From: Thioalkalivibrio sp. XN8
GTDB lineage: Bacteria; Pseudomonadota; Gammaproteobacteria; Steroidobacterales; XN24
Length of the DNA stretch: 64,000 bases
Direction: 5' to 3'
NCBI RefSeq assembly: GCF_011058255.1
Contig: NZ_JAALFH010000052.1
Span: 62,001 to 126,000, forward strand
Made by a program: the position numbers and the translations under genes. Of this stretch, positions 17,405 to 25,275 are shown in pieces (within the stretch, counting starts at the first letter, position 1; the number at the start of each line of letters is the position of its first letter). The notes under the pieces are model-generated. The model made no database searches. It was not told the origin of the DNA and saw only the letters and a list, made by a program, of their open reading frames with translations.

Positions 17405-18445
17405 TCAACGCGCGCCGAAGCGGTACAGGGCGCCGAGCGAGACCATGAACACCCGGGTGTCATGGAAATTCACGTCCGAATCGTCCTCGCCCCACAGGAC
17501 GCTGCCGACCGCCTGCCAGCGACCGCTGGCGGTCGGCAACCGGTAGAACAGCGTCGTGTCGAGGGCGAAGCGATCGGAATCGATCCGGCGCCCGTAGAGG
17601 GGATTGGGCTCATCACGGCTGGTGCCGCCGAGGATGACGTTGGTGGCGACGGTGTAGGCGGACGTCAGGTAAACGTAGCTCAGCTGCAGGCGATAACTGT
17701 CGCCGGCGATGGCGCCCCCGTCGCGATCGTCGACGGTATAGCGAATGAACGGGCGCAGCAGGTGGTTGCGGCCGGCGCCGAGACGATAGAGGTAGGAGAC
17801 GTCGATGGAGGCCTGGGTCCCGTCGCGCCGCAGCGCCGCCTGGCAGGCCGCGTCGCACGCGACGCTGACGACGCCCTGGCCGCTGCGCTCGGTGTCGAAA
17901 GACAGGTCGCGGAACGTGAGGCCCAGCTGGAAGGCTGAGCCCATGAACCGGCCCCACTGCAGCCGCACGCCAGTGGCGTCGCGATCGGTCTCCTCCCGCC
18001 GCACGCCCTCGGCGTAGGGATCTTCCCAGGCCTTGGTCTGGATGCCGCTGGCCAGGGCGGCGACCTCGATCGTGCCTGCGCCGCCCACGTTCGTGCGGAC
18101 GCCGAACTGGGTCACCGCATCCAGGGTGACCAGGTCCTCGAGAGAGTTGCCGAGGAAGAACTGCCAGCCGCCCGCGGTGGTGTAGCTGAGCTCGCCCGTG
18201 GCCAGGGGATGGAAAGTGTCGTCGCTCGACGGCCGCTGGTTGATCGACCCGATGACCGGGTCGCCGACCTCGATGAGGCTGTTGCCGACCACGACATTGC
18301 TGCGCACGTCGGTGGATCCGGCGGCCACGACCACGAAGCCGCGCCAGCCCGGCGTGGCGGGCACCGGGTCGACCGCGAGCGCCGGCGCTGAGACGGCGGC
18401 CGCGAGCGCAGCTACGAATACCAAGCGGGGACGCACACCGGACAT
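17405..18445 (-). CDS. Outer-membrane beta-barrel protein, possibly DUF2860-type
   Basis: The 346-residue secreted protein has a signal peptide (to about residue 24, APALA) and then GWRGFVVVAAGSTDVRSNVVVGNSL. Alternating polar and hydrophobic strands run to the C-terminus (MVSLGALYRFGAR). The opening resembles the DUF2860 porin-like family, but this is a memory-based suggestion. Two cysteines at about 196-200 (ACDAACQ) may form a disulfide in a loop. An AGGAG site precedes the ATG. The gene is 10 bases downstream of another barrel gene on the same strand, so the two are likely one transcript. Confidence 0.6.
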   Translation of the reverse strand: MSGVRPRLVFVAALAAAVSAPALAVDPVPATPGWRGFVVVAAGSTDVRSNVVVGNSLIEVGDPVIGSINQRPSSDDTFHPLATGELSYTTAGGWQFFLGNSLEDLVTLDAVTQFGVRTNVGGAGTIEVAALASGIQTKAWEDPYAEGVRREETDRDATGVRLQWGRFMGSAFQLGLTFRDLSFDTERSGQGVVSVACDAACQAALRRDGTQASIDVSYLYRLGAGRNHLLRPFIRYTVDDRDGGAIAGDSYRLQLSYVYLTSAYTVATNVILGGTSRDEPNPLYGRRIDSDRFALDTTLFYRLPTASGRWQAVGSVLWGEDDSDVNFHDTRVFMVSLGALYRFGAR

Positions 18446-18455
18446 CAGCCGACTC

Positions 18456-19202
18456 CTAGAAGGACCAGGCGACGCCGGCGCCCGGGCCGTACTGGCTCAG
18501 GTCGTAGCGCTGGAAATTGATGCCGCTGCCGGTCTCATAGTCGTACGAGATGTATCGATATCCCAGGTACCAGGAGAAGTTGGGCGTCTGCTGCCGCACC
18601 AGCGTCGCCCAGCCGTGCAGCGTGAGGTCCGAGCCGATGCCGAAGCCGCCGATGTCGCCCCGGAGGCTGAGCGACCAGTTGTCGTCGAGCTGCGACGTGT
18701 AGTGCAGGCCCACCAGCGGGTCCACCCAGTCCGCGTCGCGGCTGGCGGACACGTTCTGGCCGGCGGCGCCGAGCCGGAGGTCGGCCGACAGGTCGAAGTA
18801 GGCGAGCGAGAACAGTCCCTCGAGGCGCGGGCTGAAGCGGCGCCCCACGGTGCCCATCACCGTCAGCTGGTCGGTATTGAGGCGCGCGCCGACGATGCCC
18901 TGGGGGCCGGTCCCGCGGTCGCCGAGGCTCATGTAGGTTGCGTCGGCGCTGAACGACCAGGTGCCGTTCTCGAGCCGGTACTGGCCCATCGCGCCGAACT
19001 TCAGCGCATCGAACACGTCCGAGATGCTCTTGTCGACCTCGACGGTGACGGGGCCGATCTGCGCCTCGCCGTCGATGCTGACGCCCATCCCGTACAAGTA
19101 AATGGTCTGCCGCCACTCGCCGGACGAATCCTGGGCCAGCGCCGGCGCGGCGATCATCAGGGACGCGGCGAGTGCCGCGGCGGTCTTGCTTGCTCTGAAC
19201 AT
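18456..19202 (-). CDS. Outer-membrane beta-barrel protein of unknown function
   Basis: The 248-residue product has a signal peptide ending at PALAQ (about 24) and a compact barrel of eight to ten predicted strands ending WSF. The aromatic last residue is typical of BAM substrates. Repeated motifs such as WSFSADATYMSLGD and WSLSLRGDIGGFGIGSD show the outer-membrane strand pattern. ATG 19202 was chosen because the signal peptide begins there and AGGGTGG lies just upstream. It heads the minus-strand pair with the following porin-like gene. An ATTAGAC element about 130 bases upstream may mark its promoter. Confidence 0.65.
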   Translation of the reverse strand: MFRASKTAAALAASLMIAAPALAQDSSGEWRQTIYLYGMGVSIDGEAQIGPVTVEVDKSISDVFDALKFGAMGQYRLENGTWSFSADATYMSLGDRGTGPQGIVGARLNTDQLTVMGTVGRRFSPRLEGLFSLAYFDLSADLRLGAAGQNVSASRDADWVDPLVGLHYTSQLDDNWSLSLRGDIGGFGIGSDLTLHGWATLVRQQTPNFSWYLGYRYISYDYETGSGINFQRYDLSQYGPGAGVAWSF

Positions 19203-19331
19203 GGTCCACCCTGGTTGTTGTGCAGCGGGCACCGGGCGGGACGCCGCGGTTCGGCGGTCGATCCCCGCCCATGGCCGGGACCCGGCCAAAGTTGCCTGGA
19301 TGCCATGAATTTGCCCCAGCGCTGCCGGCCC

Positions 19332-19346
19332 GTCTAATGTGTTTTT
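19332..19346 (-). promoter_or_regulatory. A-tract/ATTAGAC element upstream of the barrel gene at 19202
   Basis: On the minus strand this reads AAAAACACATTAGAC, pointing at the gene that starts at 19202 about 130 bases away. It is the same core and orientation as the elements at 4343, 32963 and 43451. A plausible -10 at the right distance is weak. Confidence 0.3.
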
Positions 19347-19423
19347 GCTTCGGCTCCGATAGGTTTTTCGCATCGAGATTCAACCGGTACCGCTGCGACC
19401 GATGCCGTTGCCGGTGCCAGAAT

Positions 19424-21091
19424 ATGAACCCTATGGCTGAGCGACCGCCGGGCAGGTTGGGACAGGGTTGGGCTGGCTTGAGCATCGTCGGGGTGCTGGT
19501 CGGCACGCTGTTCTTCGCCGTCTCGCTGTCGCCCTCGCTGCTGCCCCGGCCTTTTGTCGTCCAGGGCATCCTGTCCGGCGCGTCTTTTGCCGTCGGCTAC
19601 GCGCTGGGGGTCGCCGGCCTGGCGACCTGGAACTTCCTCGGGCTGCCGGTCGCGGCCGGGCGGTCCCGTCGGGTCCTGGTGCTCGGGGCCGGGGCGCTGT
19701 GCGCGGTGGTTGCGCTGGCGTTTCTCTGGCAGGCCTCGAACTGGCAGAACTCCCTCCGGGCCCTGATGGGCATGGACCAGGACTGGGGCCTGGAGCCGAC
19801 GGTCGTCGGTCCGGTTGCGTTGCTGGTGTTTCTCGTGCTGCTGGCGCTGGCGCGGCTGTTCCGGCGCCTGTCCCGTTTCCTCTCGACGCGCCTGAAGGCC
19901 TATGTGCCGCGGCGCGTGTCCTACATGGTCGCCGTCGTCGCCTCCGTGGTGGTGTTCTGGTCGCTCATCGACGGGGTGCTGGTGGGTGCGGTGCTGCGGA
20001 CGGCCGACCGCTCCTTCCAGCAGCTCGATGCGCTGATCGAGGCCGACCTGCCGCTGCCGTCGCGCCCGGAGCAGACGGGCAGCGCCGCGTCCCTGGTCGA
20101 CTGGTCGACTTTAGGCCGGCAGGGACGGCGGTTCGTGGCCGGCGGGCCCGACGGGGCGGCGCTGAGCGCGTTTTTCGCCGCGGACCTGCCGGCGCCGATC
20201 CGCGTCTACGTGGGCCTGAACTCGGCCGACTCTCCGGAGGACCGGGCGCGGCTGGCGCTGGAAGAGCTGATTCGCGCCGGCGGCTTCGAGCGCTCGGTGC
20301 TGGTGCTGGCGACGCCCACGGGCACCGGCTGGATCGACCCGGCCGGGCAGGACCCGCTCGAATACCTGCTCCGGGGCGACATCGCCACCGTGGCCGTGCA
20401 GTACTCCTACCTGAACAGCCCGCTGGCCCTGCTGACCAAGGGCGCCTACGGTGCGGAAACGGCGCGGGTCGTGTTCCGGGAGATCTACGGCTACTGGCGC
20501 GAGCTGCCGCCGGACTCGCGGCCGCGCCTGTTCCTCAGCGGGCTGAGCCTCGGCTCGCTCAACTCGGACCTGTCCTTCGACCTGTTCGACATCATCGACG
20601 ATCCCTTCGACGGCGTGCTCTGGGTCGGCCCGCCGTTCCGCAACGAGAGCTGGCGGCGGATGGTTCGCGAGCGGGCGCCCGGCTCGCCGGCCTGGCTGCC
20701 GGTGTTTCGCGACGGGGCCGTGGTCCGGTTCACGCTCGGGGCGGGTGACGAGCCGCAGGAGGCGATGGCCGACTACGCGCCCTGGGGCGACTTCCGGATC
20801 GTCGTGCTGCAGTACCCGAGCGACCCGATCACCTTTTTCGAGCCCAGCGCCGCCTGGCGCGCGCCCGCCTGGATGAAGCCGCCGCGCGGGCCGGGCGTGA
20901 CGCCCGACCTGCGCTGGTTCCCGGTCGTCACCATGTTGCAGCTGGGCGCCGACATGATGGTCGGCACCGCGCCCCCCGGCTTCGGCCACGAGTACGCGCC
21001 CCGCGACTACCTAAGCGCCTGGCGGGCGCTGATTGCGCCCGCCGGCTGGACCCCGGCCGAGCTCGAGCGGCTGGAGCGGCTGTTCGAGTGA
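19424..21091 (+). CDS. Membrane alpha/beta-hydrolase family protein (Abhydrolase_9 type)
   Basis: The 555-residue protein has an N-terminal membrane domain with about five helices (about 15-215), including VSLSPSLLPRPFVVQGILSG, the hallmark of the Abhydrolase_9 N-terminal domain. A predicted alpha/beta-hydrolase domain of about 300 residues follows. The nucleophile motif is GLSLG with S375 in LFLSGLSLGSLNSD. FDGVLWVGPPFRNESWR and FVVTMLQLGADMM-like blocks follow. The substrate is unknown; a lipid or ester in the membrane is plausible. The start could be 19424 or the ATG at 19433; neither has a strong ribosome site. It is divergent from the barrel gene at 19202. Confidence 0.82.
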   Translation: MNPMAERPPGRLGQGWAGLSIVGVLVGTLFFAVSLSPSLLPRPFVVQGILSGASFAVGYALGVAGLATWNFLGLPVAAGRSRRVLVLGAGALCAVVALAFLWQASNWQNSLRALMGMDQDWGLEPTVVGPVALLVFLVLLALARLFRRLSRFLSTRLKAYVPRRVSYMVAVVASVVVFWSLIDGVLVGAVLRTADRSFQQLDALIEADLPLPSRPEQTGSAASLVDWSTLGRQGRRFVAGGPDGAALSAFFAADLPAPIRVYVGLNSADSPEDRARLALEELIRAGGFERSVLVLATPTGTGWIDPAGQDPLEYLLRGDIATVAVQYSYLNSPLALLTKGAYGAETARVVFREIYGYWRELPPDSRPRLFLSGLSLGSLNSDLSFDLFDIIDDPFDGVLWVGPPFRNESWRRMVRERAPGSPAWLPVFRDGAVVRFTLGAGDEPQEAMADYAPWGDFRIVVLQYPSDPITFFEPSAAWRAPAWMKPPRGPGVTPDLRWFPVVTMLQLGADMMVGTAPPGFGHEYAPRDYLSAWRALIAPAGWTPAELERLERLFE

Positions 21092-21115
21092 CGCGGCGCG
21101 CGGGCGACGGAAGCC

Positions 21116-22453
21116 TCAGTCCCGCTTCGTGACCAGGGGCGGGAACCACTCGCCCCGCCGGACGACCTCCTTGGGGACATAGGCGCGCCAGTTCAGGGAG
21201 AACATCCGCCCGGGCGCTGTCGGCAGCCAGTTCGACTCGGGAATCCCGGCCACCGGCTCTGGCCCGAGCACCAGGGTCAGTGAGCCGTCGGGGTTGGTCC
21301 GGGTGTTGGAGTGCGAGCTCAGCATGAAGCGGTCAAGCCGGTTGGGCACCGGCATGAAGTCCGGCACGCCCACCAGGTGCACCGACCAGAAGGCGTGCAC
21401 CACGTCCTGCGGCAGCGCGTCGTTGGGGAAGTGCAGTAGGTAGGTCTTGCTGCCGTCCAGCGGCCGGCCGGCCTCGTCGCGGGTCCCGATGAAATAGACC
21501 ACCTCGTGCGAGTTGTTGGCCCAGATGCCGATCAGGTTCGCGCCGCTGCGGGTCCAGAACTCCTCGCCGTAGTTGCCGAGAATCATGGCGGTGCCGAGCC
21601 AGTTGTTGCGCGCCTGGCCGCCTTCCTGGGTGGCATAGCGCATGAACCGCGGAATGACCTGGTCGCGGAGGGTCTTGTCGATGGCCGCCCGCTGCGCCGG
21701 GTCCTTGGTCGCGAGCGCCACTGCCCGGACCTGGGCCTGCAGCTGCGCGGCGATCGGCGACACGTCCGGGGCGCTCTTGAGCAGGTCCTCGGTCGCGTCG
21801 AACAGCTCCACGCCGACCAGTTGCGCGTGGTCGAACTCGGGGATCTTCACGGCGGGCGGGAACTTCGGCTCGCCAAGCGGGCTGATGCTGATCTGGCGCT
21901 GCAGCGCCACCGCGCCCTCGCGGTCGTTCTGCAGCTCGACCCGCGCCAGCATCTTCGCCTTGTAGGAGCGCAGCTCGATGCGGACCGCGTCGTCCGGGAT
22001 CGCCACGCGGGAGCCCGGCGCGACGAAGGCGAACTTGCCATAGGGCTGCAGCGGGTAATTGCGCTCGTGGATGTTGGTCAGGGTCTCCCCCCACTCGTCG
22101 AGGATCTGCGCCGTGTAGTAGCGGCCCTCGATCTTCGGAATCTCGAGCACGACGGGCGTGTCGTCGTCGACCGCGATCCAGGCCTCGGTGTTGGCGACCC
22201 CGAGGTTCGGGTTGACGAAGTCGGCCGATCCGAGGCGATTGTGGAAGGCTACGTTGTAGCCGCCCTGGGCCGCTATATCGAGATGCTCCTGGCGCACCAC
22301 CAGGGCGCGCCCGATCAGGTACACGTAGGCGTCGGCGATGACCTGTTCGTCGAGCGCCGGGGAGGCGGCGCGCGCCTGGATGGGCGCGGCGAGCGTGGCC
22401 AGGAGGGCCAGGCCGGCCGCCAGGCCATGGAGTGCGCGAAGTGTCGTGCTCAC
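21116..22453 (-). CDS. DUF1254/DUF1214 secreted protein (paralog 1)
   Basis: The 445-residue product has a signal peptide (to about ARAAS) and a DUF1254 domain (about 32-150) with DAYVYLIGRALVVRQ and PKIEGRYYTAQILDEWGETLTNI. A DUF1214 domain (about 330-440) contains HFPNDALPQDVVHAFWSVHLV, NPDGSLTLVLGPEP and a closing NWRAYVPKEVV. Proteins of this pair are periplasmic or secreted with no agreed function. The GTG at 22453 is preceded by GGGAGAG. The gene is divergent from the Crp-type regulator, and an ATTG...CAAT dyad (22522-22541) sits about 41 bp before its predicted start of transcription. It is one of four paralogs within 11 kb. Confidence 0.88.
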   Translation of the reverse strand: MSTTLRALHGLAAGLALLATLAAPIQARAASPALDEQVIADAYVYLIGRALVVRQEHLDIAAQGGYNVAFHNRLGSADFVNPNLGVANTEAWIAVDDDTPVVLEIPKIEGRYYTAQILDEWGETLTNIHERNYPLQPYGKFAFVAPGSRVAIPDDAVRIELRSYKAKMLARVELQNDREGAVALQRQISISPLGEPKFPPAVKIPEFDHAQLVGVELFDATEDLLKSAPDVSPIAAQLQAQVRAVALATKDPAQRAAIDKTLRDQVIPRFMRYATQEGGQARNNWLGTAMILGNYGEEFWTRSGANLIGIWANNSHEVVYFIGTRDEAGRPLDGSKTYLLHFPNDALPQDVVHAFWSVHLVGVPDFMPVPNRLDRFMLSSHSNTRTNPDGSLTLVLGPEPVAGIPESNWLPTAPGRMFSLNWRAYVPKEVVRRGEWFPPLVTKRD

Positions 22454-22497
22454 GGTTTCTCTCCCTCGAAGCAAGGCCGTACGCGAGTTAACGCTTG

Positions 22498-22541
22498 ATT
22501 CTAGGAAGCGCCCCCCGGAAGATTGGCCGGGCGCGCACAAT
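22498..22541 (-). promoter_or_regulatory. Promoter with Crp-like dyad, site A (drives DUF1254 paralog 1)
   Basis: On the transcribed (minus) strand the 20-bp site at 22541-22522 has half-sites ATTGTGCG and CGGCCAAT, followed 18 bases later by the -10 hexamer TAGAAT (22503-22498). The dyad centre lies about 41 bp before the predicted +1 (22491), the place of class II CRP/FNR activators. The dyad is also only 17 bases before the regulator ATG at 22559, so it could control that gene as well. Confidence 0.65.
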
Positions 22542-22558
22542 CCCGGGGGTTTTTTTGG

Positions 22559-23266
22559 ATGTCCCGACTGCCGATTCCTGAACGCGTGGCGATCCTCAAG
22601 GACAACGAGGGCTGGTTCGGGCGCGCCCCCGAGGAATTCCAGGACGCGGTCCTCGGCCGGTGCGCCTGGGTGACCTGTCCGGCCGGCCAGCCGATCTACC
22701 GGGCCACCGATTCGCACGTCAATTTTTGCGGCATCGTGGATGGCGCGGTCGAGATCTACTCGCGGTTCGGCGCCGGCGACAACCCTTTGCTGCATATCCT
22801 CCACGAGGGCGCCTGGATCGGCTACGGTACGGTCGTGGGCCGGAGCGCGCCGCGGGTCACCGCCTTGGCGCGCGTCGAGACGCTGATGGCGGCCATCCCG
22901 GACCGGGTCCTCCGCTCGCTGCTCGCAAAAAGGCCCGAATGGTGGGAGGCGATCGCCAGCGGCATCATGGAGTACGGTGATACGGCGATCTCCGCCTACG
23001 CCGACTCGCTGCTGGACGACCATGAGCGCCGCTGCGCCAGCGTGCTGCTGCGCATCACGGGACTGAACCCGCCGCGGCGCTCGCGCCCGGGGCGGACCGA
23101 CGTGCCGGTGACGCAGGAAGAGCTGGCGACGATGGCGCATGTCTCCCGTACCACGCTGGCGCAGGTGCTGAGGACATTCGAGGCCCGCGGCCTGGTCGAG
23201 CGCGGTTACCGGACGTTGCGGGTTGCCGATGCGCCCGGTTTGCGAGCCCTCGCGACGGGGTGGTGA
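22559..23266 (+). CDS. Crp/Fnr-family transcriptional regulator
   Basis: The 235-residue regulator has an N-terminal beta-roll sensor (about 15-125, VDGAVEIYSRFGAG to LARVETLMAAIP), a dimer helix, and a winged helix at about 165-225. The recognition helix is VSRTTLAQVLRTFEARG (from 195): the CRP-like Arg is R197, while the Glu and second Arg of CRP are T198 and Q202. No Fnr-type cysteine cluster is present, and the cAMP-binding Arg-Ser pair is not obvious, so the effector is unknown. It sits beside dyad site A and is my candidate for the factor binding all five dyads between 22 and 44 kb. Confidence 0.88.
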   Translation: MSRLPIPERVAILKDNEGWFGRAPEEFQDAVLGRCAWVTCPAGQPIYRATDSHVNFCGIVDGAVEIYSRFGAGDNPLLHILHEGAWIGYGTVVGRSAPRVTALARVETLMAAIPDRVLRSLLAKRPEWWEAIASGIMEYGDTAISAYADSLLDDHERRCASVLLRITGLNPPRRSRPGRTDVPVTQEELATMAHVSRTTLAQVLRTFEARGLVERGYRTLRVADAPGLRALATGW

Positions 23267-23272
23267 GAAGCC

Positions 23273-24241
23273 TCAGGCCGCCGGGGCGGCGGCCTGGAAA
23301 ACTTCCTCGAGCAGCGCCTCGTTGCGCGCCACGACCTCGAGCTCGAGCTCTCGCACCTGGTCCTTGAACAGCTCGACGGCCGGCGCCGTGGCGCGCGACG
23401 CCAGCGTGATGAAGCCATAGTCCACCCGCAGCCACGGCCGGCGGAACGGCAGCACCGCCAGCTCGCCCCGCTGCAGCCAGGGCTCGAGCAGCAGCGGCAC
23501 GGCCACGCCGAGGGCGTCGGTCCGGGCGACGATGTTGCAGGCGGCCTCGAGGTCTTCCACCAGGATCGGCGGGAACAGTTCGCCGGTGTCCTGATCGAGG
23601 TGGCGATTGTGCGGGAACAGCCGCGCGAGGCGGAACGGGATCGGGATGCCGGCGAAGGGATACTCGTCGAGGTCGGCGTGGGAGAGCGCGTCGTCGCGGT
23701 CCAGCAGGGGATGGCCGGTGCGGCAGTAGAACACCATCTCGTGGCGCGCGACCGCCTCGACCTCGAGCTCGGGCGTGTCGTGCAGGTGGCCGATCTCGCC
23801 GAAACCGATGTCCACCTGCCGGCTGCGCACCCGTCGTTCCACGTCGCGGCAGGGACGCGTTTCGAGCCGGGCCTGCAGGCCCGGATGTTCCCCCAGCAGC
23901 TGCGCCATGGCCCGGACGCCGGAGAGCCGGGCCGCCGTCACGCTCATGCCGACCGCGAGGCGCCCGACGCCGAGGCCCTTCATGGCGCTCATCTCGCGCT
24001 CCAGCTCCGCGGCCTCGGCGAGGATGGCCTCGGCCCGGCGCAGGAAGACCTCGCCGTAGGGCGTCAGGGTCACCTCGCTGGACTCGCGATCGAACAAGGG
24101 CACCCCGAGCGCTTCCTCGAGGTTGTGGATGCTGCGGGAGAGGGCGGGCTGCGACAGGTGCTGCGCCTCGGCGGCGCGACGAAAGCCGCCGTGGCGCGAG
24201 ACGGCGAGGGCGTGGGCGATCTGGCGCAGCTTCATTCGCAT
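23273..24241 (-). CDS. LysR-family regulator (paralog 1)
   Basis: The 322-residue protein has an N-terminal winged helix (AAEAQHLSQPALSRSIHNLEEALGVPLFDR, about 21-52) and a periplasmic-binding-like effector domain (about 92-300). It ends with helices rich in Glu and Val. The second LysR gene at 31907-32875 has the same length and very similar sequence, including MKGLGVGR and PWLRVDYGFI, so the two are duplicates. Its promoter carries dyad site B. It is convergent with the Crp-type gene (6 bases between stops) and divergent from the BASS transporter. The effector is unknown. Confidence 0.92.
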   Translation of the reverse strand: MRMKLRQIAHALAVSRHGGFRRAAEAQHLSQPALSRSIHNLEEALGVPLFDRESSEVTLTPYGEVFLRRAEAILAEAAELEREMSAMKGLGVGRLAVGMSVTAARLSGVRAMAQLLGEHPGLQARLETRPCRDVERRVRSRQVDIGFGEIGHLHDTPELEVEAVARHEMVFYCRTGHPLLDRDDALSHADLDEYPFAGIPIPFRLARLFPHNRHLDQDTGELFPPILVEDLEAACNIVARTDALGVAVPLLLEPWLQRGELAVLPFRRPWLRVDYGFITLASRATAPAVELFKDQVRELELEVVARNEALLEEVFQAAAPAA

Positions 24242-24281
24242 GGTTGGGCGGCCTCGAGCCGGAAGGCGCGGATACGGCTTG

Positions 24282-24325
24282 ATTCTAGGCAGCGGCACCC
24301 CGAAGATTGTTCGACACCGCACAAT
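24282..24325 (-). promoter_or_regulatory. Promoter with Crp-like dyad, site B (LysR paralog 1)
   Basis: Read on the minus strand, half-sites ATTGTGCG and CGAACAAT (24325-24306) are followed 18 bases later by TAGAAT (24287-24282). The predicted +1 is near 24275, 34 bases before the LysR ATG. The dyad also lies 44 bases upstream of the divergent BASS transporter start, so it may act in both directions. Confidence 0.62.
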
Positions 24326-24368
24326 GTCGGGACAAAGTTGGCGCATCGGAGGCTGCCGGATCCCGCCC

Positions 24369-25241
24369 ATGACGCTCGAGACCCTTTTCGCGATCATCGT
24401 GTTCCTGATGATGGCCATCGTCGGCACCGACATCACGCGCGGGCAACTGGACGCCTCGCTGCGCATGCGCCGGGCGCTCGCCGGGGGCACGCTGGGGCAG
24501 CTGGTGCTCCTGCCCATGCTGGCGCTGCTGATGATCTGGCTGCTCCAGCCGCATCCGGCGCTGGCGGTCGGGCTGCTGCTCATAGCGGTCAGCCCGGGCG
24601 GGGTACTGTCCAACTACTACTGCTCCGTCGCCCGGCTGAACGTGGCGTTCTCGATTGCGCTGACGGCGGTTTCCGGGGTAGTCGCCCTGGCGGCGATGCC
24701 CCTCCTGTTTGCGGCGCTCGTACCCGCCGCGCTCGGGCTCGAGGCGTTCCGGGTGCCGGTGGGCGAAATGACGGCCCGCCTGGTGTTGTTCCTGCTGCTG
24801 CCGGTGGCGCTCGGCATGGCGCTGCGGCACCGCTTTCCGGCTGTCTTCGAGCGCGGCCGGCGGCTTGTGCGGGTTTTCGGCTTCAGCCTGCTCGCGGTGT
24901 TTCTCGCTCTCTTGTTCGCCGATCAGCGCGAGGCCGTCGCCGCGCTGTTCGGCGAGGCCGTGGTGCTGACGGCCGGCTTCACGCTGCTGGCCCTCCTGGC
25001 CGGGTGGGTCAGCGGGCGCGTGCTCAGCCTGGACCCCGGCGACCGTTTGGTGCTGGCAATCGAGTTCGGGGTGCGCAACGCGGGCATCGCCGCGCTGCTC
25101 GCAGTGACGACCTTCCAGCAGCGCGAGTTCGCGGTCTTCAGCGCGTTCTTCGTGCTGCTCCAGGCGCCGTTACTGCTGATCGCCGTGATGCTGCGCCGGC
25201 GCCTGGCGGACTCACCGGACCCCGGCCTGCGCGTCGGCTGA
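24369..25241 (+). CDS. BASS-family (bile acid:Na+ symporter-like) transporter
   Basis: The 290-residue protein has about nine to ten hydrophobic helices. It carries family-like blocks PGGVLSNYYCSVARLNVAFSIALTAVS (about 79-105) and EFGVRNAGIAALLAVTTF (about 233-250), which correspond to the two substrate/Na+ crossing regions of the BASS family. It should carry an organic anion across the inner membrane; substrates in the family range from bile salts to pyruvate and pantoate. A GGAGG lies 16 bases upstream of ATG 24369, rather far, so the start is not certain. Setting between two LysR/Crp-linked operators points to uptake of the inducer or substrate of this cluster. Confidence 0.8.
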   Translation: MTLETLFAIIVFLMMAIVGTDITRGQLDASLRMRRALAGGTLGQLVLLPMLALLMIWLLQPHPALAVGLLLIAVSPGGVLSNYYCSVARLNVAFSIALTAVSGVVALAAMPLLFAALVPAALGLEAFRVPVGEMTARLVLFLLLPVALGMALRHRFPAVFERGRRLVRVFGFSLLAVFLALLFADQREAVAALFGEAVVLTAGFTLLALLAGWVSGRVLSLDPGDRLVLAIEFGVRNAGIAALLAVTTFQQREFAVFSAFFVLLQAPLLLIAVMLRRRLADSPDPGLRVG

Positions 25242-25255
25242 CACGCAGGCCGGGG
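25220..25255. terminator. GC-rich inverted repeat over the BASS gene stop
   Basis: A 12-bp perfect inverted repeat (CCCCGGCCTGCG / CGCAGGCCGGGG, 12-base loop) covers the stop codon of the BASS gene and lies before the convergent end of DUF1254 paralog 2. Its symmetry would work for both directions. There is no T-tract, so intrinsic termination is uncertain. Confidence 0.4.
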
Positions 25256-25275
25256 CCCGGCGGGAGCGGCCGCTG

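Noticed and set aside
22522-22541. The ATTG...CAAT dyads as LysR (T-N11-A) operators
   Set aside because: LysR recognition sites are usually centred near -65, whereas these lie near -41 with the CRP-type TGTGC-N6-GCACA spacing. LysR binding is not excluded but is the weaker reading.
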